From Breviolum minutum Mf 1.05b.01 (Eukaryota > Sar > Dinophyceae > Suessiales > Symbiodiniaceae): a stretch of 64,000 nucleotides of DNA. Where the stretch lies: NCBI GenBank assembly GCA_000507305.1, contig DF240882.1, positions 1 to 64,000 on the forward strand. Reading direction: 5' to 3'. A program made the translations under genes and the position numbers. The notes beneath the pieces were generated by a model, which did no database searches, was not told where the DNA came from, and worked only from the letters and a program-made list of their open reading frames with translations. Positions 58,163 to 64,000 of the stretch are shown here, piece after piece. Within the stretch, counting starts at the first letter, position 1; each line of letters opens with the position of its first letter.

Positions 58163-59074
58163 GTAACATGGAACATGAAATCATCCGATTGAATATTAAA
58201 ATAATCTTCCATCCACCTCCAATTTTTGAGTTCCAGCCGTTCATTTTCCAGGGTGAAAAATAACTTCTTATTTCTGAAATCATCTTTGATTTGGAAAGGA
58301 CAAGTTGGGACCTCATGTCCGGCCGAGCTGGTGACGTTTTTTTTTTGGTTTCGGGGAGATGTTTGTCCAAAGTGTCGGGGAGCCGCGTTGCCCAACAACA
58401 CAAGCAACGAAGGCAACGAGATGATCGGATGGAATATCTAGGATATCTATATATTACGACGATATCTAGGACATAGGAAGCAACACTTCTGAGAGGGAAA
58501 ATTGGAAGTATCACGAAAGTGGCCCTTCACATTCAGCCTACCTCCGGTCCGAGAATGATTCGAATGAATTTTTTCAACTCGTTTGGAGCCGAACCTGGTA
58601 CCATACGATTGCAATATGGAAGTTATTTTTTGGGGTCACCTGACTTCACCAGTAACCATAGGGTAGGTAAGGTTCCCAGAGCGCAATCGCCAGAGCAGGT
58701 ACAGGAAGTTCAACTCCTTCGGATGTACAACAGAAAATTTTTATACCCCAAAACAACCTGGTTCATCCATTGACACCCAATTTGGACGTCCAACAAAACA
58801 AACAAAAAGTGCTGCAGGACGTATTTTTTTCAATGCAGAGCTACTCCCACAAAGAAAACAAAATCGTCTCCTTGCCTTCCGGATTTTCCTTTCCCAAAAT
58901 GGGTCTGCACGCGTCCGCTTCTTTTCATTTTTTTGGACTTCTCTCTCAGTGCCAAAAAAAAACAATGAATTCTTTAAAAGGAAAATGCTGATATGGCCAT
59001 CACATCGTCACAGATCCATCGTTGAATTTGGGTGGGTTCAAGCCCAAAAGCCGTCTAAAAGTGCTATGTCTCAG

Positions 59075-59151
59075 GCACGTATCTCTACTGGTTGAAGCCG
59101 GACGACCGCAAGAAATTGGAGGTCTGCGGTGTGGACAAAGGCTTAGTGCAG
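59075..59151 (+). CDS. eIF2A exon following the DVD signature
   Basis: GTCTCAG|G acceptor with one base incoming; TYLYWLKPDDRKKLEVCG, then VDKGLVQ, ends at GTGCAG|GCGGGC. The GC donor is chosen because VQ then joins DLAWSP directly, aligning residue for residue with 'K-N-G-P-I-x-D-V-V-W' of other eIF2A proteins. The GT site four codons later would insert extra residues. Confidence 0.85.
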
Positions 59152-59699
59152 GCGGGCAACGGAGTGTTTGGGTGTTGAGGGATGGTGACTTTGTAGTTGT
59201 TGCTTGTTGTTGCTTTTCTTTTTTTGGAGGGATGGCTGGTTGGTCAGTGGAAAAAAACAGAGGTTAACTTATGTTAACTTCACACTGTCCAACGTTTGTT
59301 TTTTGTTGTCTTGACGTCATGAAGATGAACATATGAAGACTGTGGGTTTTCTGTCAGGTTTTGGACCAGTCTCTTTTCTGTGGGAAAAATACTACTTTCC
59401 ATTGATCATTGTTGGATGTTTGTTGGACTGGATAAGTCTCCCTACCCATGATTGATGATATGATTCATCTTACATACGACACATATCTTGAACATCAGAT
59501 CGGGGTTGATTGATATAATCACCATATCTAAATGCACATATAGATGTTCTCATGTTTTTTCTTTTTTAAGATCTATTCGATATGATGATGTGTAATTCGA
59601 TTAACATACGTTTTTTCCTTACACTTGGAACGCTTCCCCTCCCATCGCAAACAACTTCAATTGCTTCCTGATGGTTCCTGAAACAGTGGTGGCTGGCAG

Positions 59700-59852
59700 G
59701 ATTTGGCTTGGTCGCCCAGCAGCAACGAGTTCATGGTCATCGTGGGCATGCTGCCGGCGGCCGTAAATCTCTACAACGGCACCACAGGCGGAAGGGGCAA
59801 ATTGACGATGATGGATTCGGACCTGAAGAAATTGAAACATGTTGCGGCTATT
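59700..59852 (+). CDS. eIF2A exon, 'W-S-P-x-x-x-E-F-x-V-x-x-G-x-x-P' blade
   Basis: GGCTGGCAG|G acceptor in phase 0. DLAWSPSSNEFMVIVGMLPA, then AVNLYN, is the conserved eIF2A segment 'V-x-W-[SN]-x-S-x-x-E-F-x-V-x-[YV]-G-x-M-P-A-x-[AV]-x-[LI]-[FY]-N'. The frame continues with TMMDSDLKKLKHVAAI to a TAG. The last residues align with the strand before 'S-P-H/F-G' of the next exon, but the exact donor (GC within GTTGCGGCT or a GA upstream) is not settled. Confidence 0.88.
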
Positions 59853-61437
59853 TAGGTACTTGAGATAGATTTTCCAGGAAGTTTTCAGGATTCAGCCCCT
59901 AATAGTTCTTCCTGGTTTCTGACTTGTGAATGTCAGGTCAGATCACAAAACGTTTTTTTTTCAGTCTTGTGCGAGAATGAACCATCCCAGCAAGGGGATG
60001 GTCAATAGGCCATCAAGAAAAGAAGCCCTCCATTCACCCCAGTTGATTCAGACCGAGTTCAGACCGGTTTGAAGCTCCGAAAACAAAAAGGACAACTGCT
60101 AACAATACAAGTCAGCACGCTCTGTTTACGGTCCACGAAACATGATATTTTTAGGTGGTCCAGGGATTTTAGCCTCGATTTTTGGTCATGTTGTGGATGT
60201 TAGTTGATTGTGCTCTCAATTCACCTTTCTTTTTGGCAGATCGGATCTCAAAAACAGATCTTCGGCAGGTGGGACGATTGTAGATACGCCACATGTGATG
60301 ACTTAGCTGCAGCTATTTGGGAAGCCAACACGGAATTTCCCATGAACAAATTCGAAGAGATATCCCTATGGAATATTTCGCTATACCGAAGCTGGGGAAA
60401 TTGTAGTTTTGTTGGTCTAGTGCAGAAGTCCCCCTAAAGCGATGTGAATTCAACATTGATAAATTCGCTACTCCAGATCCATGTGGTCTTTCAGCAGTTC
60501 CTGACTCATGTCAAACAACTTGATTTCCAGGAAAGCTGGAGAAGAGCTTGGGAAACTCCAAACGCAATACTTTGAAATGGTACCTGGGCTCCAACAGTCG
60601 CGAAATTCGACAGGGAAAAATCAGAGGTAGCCAAATCTTTGAACACCTTCCAAAGGTTCCACCAATTATCATGGAACTTAAGAATCACCAAATTGGAAAG
60701 GAAAATCACCTTCCATCCACCTCCATTTTGTGGTTCAAAATGTTAACCTTCCAGGGTGTAGTTTTTGTTTTTGGTGGGTGGTTATGTTTGGGAGCTGGGT
60801 AACTTTACTTTTGAAAGAGTGCACTTGTTTTGGAAATGATATCCATGGAAAATGATTGAGACGTCTCTATTCCATTTATAATTTATATGATATTCTATCA
60901 TTATCTACATATCGATACAATCAAGCATTATCTGATTGAAATAGGATTCTTATTTTGAATGGAAGACATATGATTGTTGTGGATTTGCCATAAGATCCAT
61001 TAGACTCACACAGGAACGCATCCTTCACCATGACTGGGTTGGAAGAAGGGTAGATTACCCTTGCTGGAACCAAACATGATTTAGCGGAACACGGGCCATG
61101 TTGGAGAAAACATTCTCGGAGAAACGTAGTGTAGGTACAAATCAAAGGAATCAAGTGAGACGGTGTTGAGCAAATCACCCTGGTTGTTCAACCTTTCTGT
61201 GATCGTATATCACCATTGTGTAAGATATGTGCTGCTTTCCCGACTTAAATCGAAGCTTTAGCTGTCATTATTTCTAGGATGTCTTCTTAAATAATCATGA
61301 ATCATGACACATACTCATCTCCTGCAATTTGATAGAAGATTCATGGTAAGAACCAAAAAAATGTCGCTTTCCTGGAAGGTTTCTTCAAGCAACATCCCAA
61401 TTTGAGACTTGTTGGGCTATGCCAAACTGATCTTGAG
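59853..61437. other. Intron of eIF2A with one extra open frame
   Basis: A 66-codon frame at 60240-60437 after TTTGGCAG (IFGRWDDCRYATCDDLAAAI) is well-formed protein text but does not match eIF2A at this point and its acceptor is followed by A. A second candidate begins at 60531 (LGKLQTQYFEMVPGLQQ). Either could be a remnant or an alternative exon. Confidence 0.4.
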
Positions 61438-61504
61438 GAACCCCTTCGGCAGATTTGCCGCCGTGGCGGGCTTTGGAACACTTCCAGGTGATCTTGATTT
61501 CTAC
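61438..61504 (+). CDS. eIF2A exon, 'A-G-F-G-x-L-x-G' blade
   Basis: TCTTGAG|G acceptor; NPFGRFAAVAGFGTLPGDLDFY matches 'S-P-x-G-[RH]-x-[LI]-x-[LV]-A-G-F-G-N-L-x-G-x-[MI]-x-[FV]-W' of eIF2A (quoted here as NPFGRF and AVAGFGTLPGDLDFY). It ends at a GC donor (TAC|GCACCT) in phase 0. Joining it to the next exon reproduces the animal spacing between this motif and the following W-x-x-D-G exactly (29 residues in both). Confidence 0.87.
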
Positions 61505-62164
61505 GCACCTCGGTAGTTATTTCCGTCACCTGTTGACATCAGATGGACATTCTAAAAAAAAAATCCAGTTGACGAACTTGGAATGGGCCCTAATAAAACA
61601 TCTTGTTTTTTATATGTCAAATAGTTCAGAACGCCCCCCTCTTTGCAGCGGGTCACTGCAAACTGTTCTTTTGAGCCTGATCCACGCCCCAAATGACAGA
61701 AATAAAAACCAATCTTTTGAGTGATTTTCTCTTCAGAGGGGGAAACGAAAAAAACATCGATTATGAACTCCTGAGAAGGATCCCTCCTCTCACATTATGA
61801 ATCCCCCACCCCAGGGGTGGAACCTGAATGACTCTGAAAACGTGTCACGACTTGGATGTGGAAAGATTGAAACCATACGTTTGCGGTCCAGGAACTTCAG
61901 GTGTTGCCACCCGAAAGGTAGAAATACAATGGTTGACCTGATAGAAGCGACCACCCCGACATATATGTCATGCCATAATCCATTGGTCTGTTTGTTTAGA
62001 GATGGTGAGATCGACTGTTTGGTATCACAGGCGGCTGGAAGAGGAAAGGAATAAATTCATGAAATTAATCAAGTCACGGAGAATACCCTCTTGGGAACTA
62101 ACTAATACACCCTTTGAAAGTTCAAATTTGCACATTAAAAAAAAGATGATTTCCTTTTCCCTAA

Positions 62165-62195
62165 GGGAACGGATATGTATCCTGTATCCGTTCCC
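62165..62195. repeat. Perfect 11-base hairpin
   Basis: GGGAACGGATA / TATCCGTTCCC around a 9-base loop. The preceding 80 bases contain degraded family B text (TACCCTCTTGGGAACTAAC). Confidence 0.8.
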
Positions 62196-62296
62196 TCAAA
62201 AACATATTAATTCACTGTTTCCATCCAACACCTACAGAATCATCCCTTCCAAACCCCTTCCAGCTTGAATCATGATTCTTTTCGTTGTAACCCGAG

Positions 62297-62436
62297 GATC
62301 GCAGCAAAGATGAAACCGTGTCTTCCTTGCGAGCTGCTTTAACGGTGGACTGCTCCTGGTTCGCCGATGGCCGGCACTTCATGTCTGCCACGGTGGCGCC
62401 GCGCATGAACGAAGGGAACCAAATCACCGTGTACAA
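62297..62436 (+). CDS. eIF2A exon, 'D-G-R-H-F-x-[TS]-A-T-x-A-P-R' blade
   Basis: CCCGAG|G acceptor in phase 0. DRSKDETVSSLRAALTVD, then CSWFADGRHFMSATVAPRM and NEGNQITVYK, is an excellent match to the last propeller blade of eIF2A ('W-x-P-D-G-x-x-x-x-T-A-T-x-A-P-R-x-x-x-x-N-G-x-x-[IV]-[WY]'). The donor is AA|GTGCCC (phase 2). The charged C-terminal region of eIF2A should follow to the right, beyond or near the window end. GC content is about 57 percent, well above the flanks. Confidence 0.9.
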
Positions 62437-64000
62437 GTGCCCCCCCCTGCCGTGAGTTTACAGCCAGGGGGCGGCCAGGTGCATAGGTGGCCAGGTATGG
62501 GACCCCGTCCGAGTTTTTCGGGTTGGGTGTTCTTATTTTAGATGGGAGGTTTGAAAAAAAGGCCCTGAAGGAGCGAATATTTTTGTTTGGTAAACCCCCC
62601 AATGTGCCAATTGAACAATGAGGAGCTGTGAAAGGACTTGAATTGAGCATGGATGCTGCACATGTTGTTGGTCGGTGATTCAACAGAACTGATGGTTTGA
62701 GCAGCTAGATTTCCCATTTCGATGTGGATGGCCACTTTAAGGGTAAAACAAACTATCACAAGTCATGAGTTTAGCATTTGGTCTGAACTCCCACGTTTTA
62801 AGTGGAAGGCCCAGCATTTTAAAGGTATCTACCAAGACACATAGCTGACTTTTTCATTCAAAAAACCTGACTTTTCCAAGGTGTAAGGGTAATCTTGCAT
62901 CATTTGAAGGTACACTGGTGAGCCTGTCCTGAAAATGGCATCCGTGCTGCATGTTGGAGTTTTTTTTGTTTTTTTGGGGGCACCCCTCCAAAATTGATGT
63001 AACTTCAACTAACAACACCCCTTGCTTGATTTTTCCAGTGTGTGTTTTGGGGCTCATTTTTTCGTCGAAGATTTCACCAGAAGGCTTTTTGTGACGGGGA
63101 TGTGTCTTTTGGGTGGTATTAGATGATATCATCTTCTACATGAGTCGCAGGATAGTCTCCTGCATATAGGCGTCGGAGAAGTTCCACATACTGACTCTCT
63201 GAGTGTCAAATTCTCCCCATTGTGAGGTCAAAGGTCTAGTTTGTCAACACATATATGAGTGTCAATTTTGGTATCATGGGCATGTTCATGCTCTCAGAGA
63301 TCTTGTAAAAAAGACGTGCACATATACATCATCAAAAAGGGATCTTCATTTAGGTACAACCAAAGATCCTCGAAATACATCAACAATCGCATGAAACATC
63401 ATGAAATGGAAGTCATTCAACCTTTGTAGTCTTCAAATGACATGGTTGTTTTGTGGCCGCGACCGAGGAGTTCAAACCTGACTACATCGAAGGACGTCAT
63501 GAAGACACCGGTGCTGGAGCCAGGAGATGCGCCCAACATGCCAGGGGAAGTGCTTCAATGTTGGCCACAAAACAACAGTGATGCAACCTTTTTTTTGATG
63601 GGGGATAGCGATTCAACAATGACTTGTCTACCCTTTGTCATATTTGGAGCCCCTCAAAATCACCCAACAAAAAGGTGGAGGAGCATTTGGCTTTCATTCG
63701 GGCACCCAGCCTTTTTTTTGGCCATTTTTCAGTTGAAGTTGCAAGGAAACATGCATATCAGCTAGGAGTCATTTCGTGTCAGTGCCATTATCAGACACCT
63801 TGGTATGATACTCACCACTCCGGTTAAGGGGTTTAATCACCCCAAAAATTTCCTCAGGTTTTTGGAACGCAAAGTTTCAAACATCCGCTAAACACCGACT
63901 CCGAAAGGGTTTTACATGAGTAAACTTGCTTTCCGAGAATCGGACTTCTGACTTCCGAAATCATGATGTCAAGGACTAAGACGCAGGCTCTCTTATTTGC
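62437..64000. other. Right-end region, eIF2A 3' exons not resolved
   Basis: A 16-base AG|G...CAG|GTATGG segment at 62478 could be a micro-exon continuing the last blade (VYK-CIGGQ). An open frame at 63442-63765 (Pro/Asp-rich: LEPGDAPNMPGEVLQC) may hold part of the C-terminal tail. Neither is secure. Confidence 0.35.

Noticed and set aside
58519-58773. Plus frame with GAEPGTIRLQYG that recalls the eIF2A 'K-G-A-P-x-x-x-R-L-Y' segment
   Set aside because: It lies between exons 57911-57950 and 59075-59151, which join directly in frame, so it is in the wrong place for eIF2A.
1-64000. CRISPR arrays, bacterial operons, rRNA genes, dinoflagellate spliced-leader sequence
   Set aside because: No regularly spaced direct repeats with unique spacers, no Shine-Dalgarno-led ORF series, no conserved rRNA segments, and no copy or relic of the spliced leader core was seen by eye.

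Overview
Eukaryotic nuclear DNA with very low coding density and no long ORFs (the longest open frame is about 200 codons and looks like chance). Coding sequence occurs as short exons, 30-200 bases each, separated by introns of hundreds to several thousand bases, all on the + strand wherever a strand can be decided. The accepted exon joins share a distinctive grammar: the acceptor is AG followed by G in almost every case, and the donor is GT, GC or GA. That grammar is known from dinoflagellates (Symbiodinium-type genomes). Together with a FVSHAW-type TIR-like protein, a one-direction gene order and abundant simple repeats, it points to a dinoflagellate. No ribosomal RNA, CRISPR array, operon or bacterial signal is visible.

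Layout. 1-2.4 kb: repeats only. 2.4-15.1 kb: a chain of mostly phase-0 exons (2442, 3372, 5368, 10590, 11248, 12199, perhaps 15071) of one or more unrecognised genes. 17.5-19.9 kb: a 2.4-kb element with terminal inverted repeats, a possible TATA target duplication and about four internal copies of a ~500-base unit. 20.2-27.8 kb: exons of a TIR-like FVSHAW protein whose reading frame can be followed across three GA-AG introns. 28-34 kb: mostly inverted-repeat elements plus weak exon candidates. 34.35-37.5 kb: an exon resembling the N-terminus of translation initiation factor eIF2A, then a two-exon ubiquitin-like domain, then two exons resembling the C-terminal domain of a GH2 beta-mannosidase. 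41.9-62.4 kb: a series of exons that clearly encode eIF2A, spread over at least 20 kb. 43.6-44.8 kb: an AT-rich decayed coding region followed by a diverged ~90-base tandem repeat.

The introns and spacers are packed with short (70-130 base) palindromic MITE-like elements falling into at least six sequence families. One copy (33173-33297) has a perfect 11-base target-site duplication. Exon calls rest on reading frame, splice grammar and remembered family motifs. No database search was possible, and many exons of each gene, including most of the first half of eIF2A, are still unplaced.
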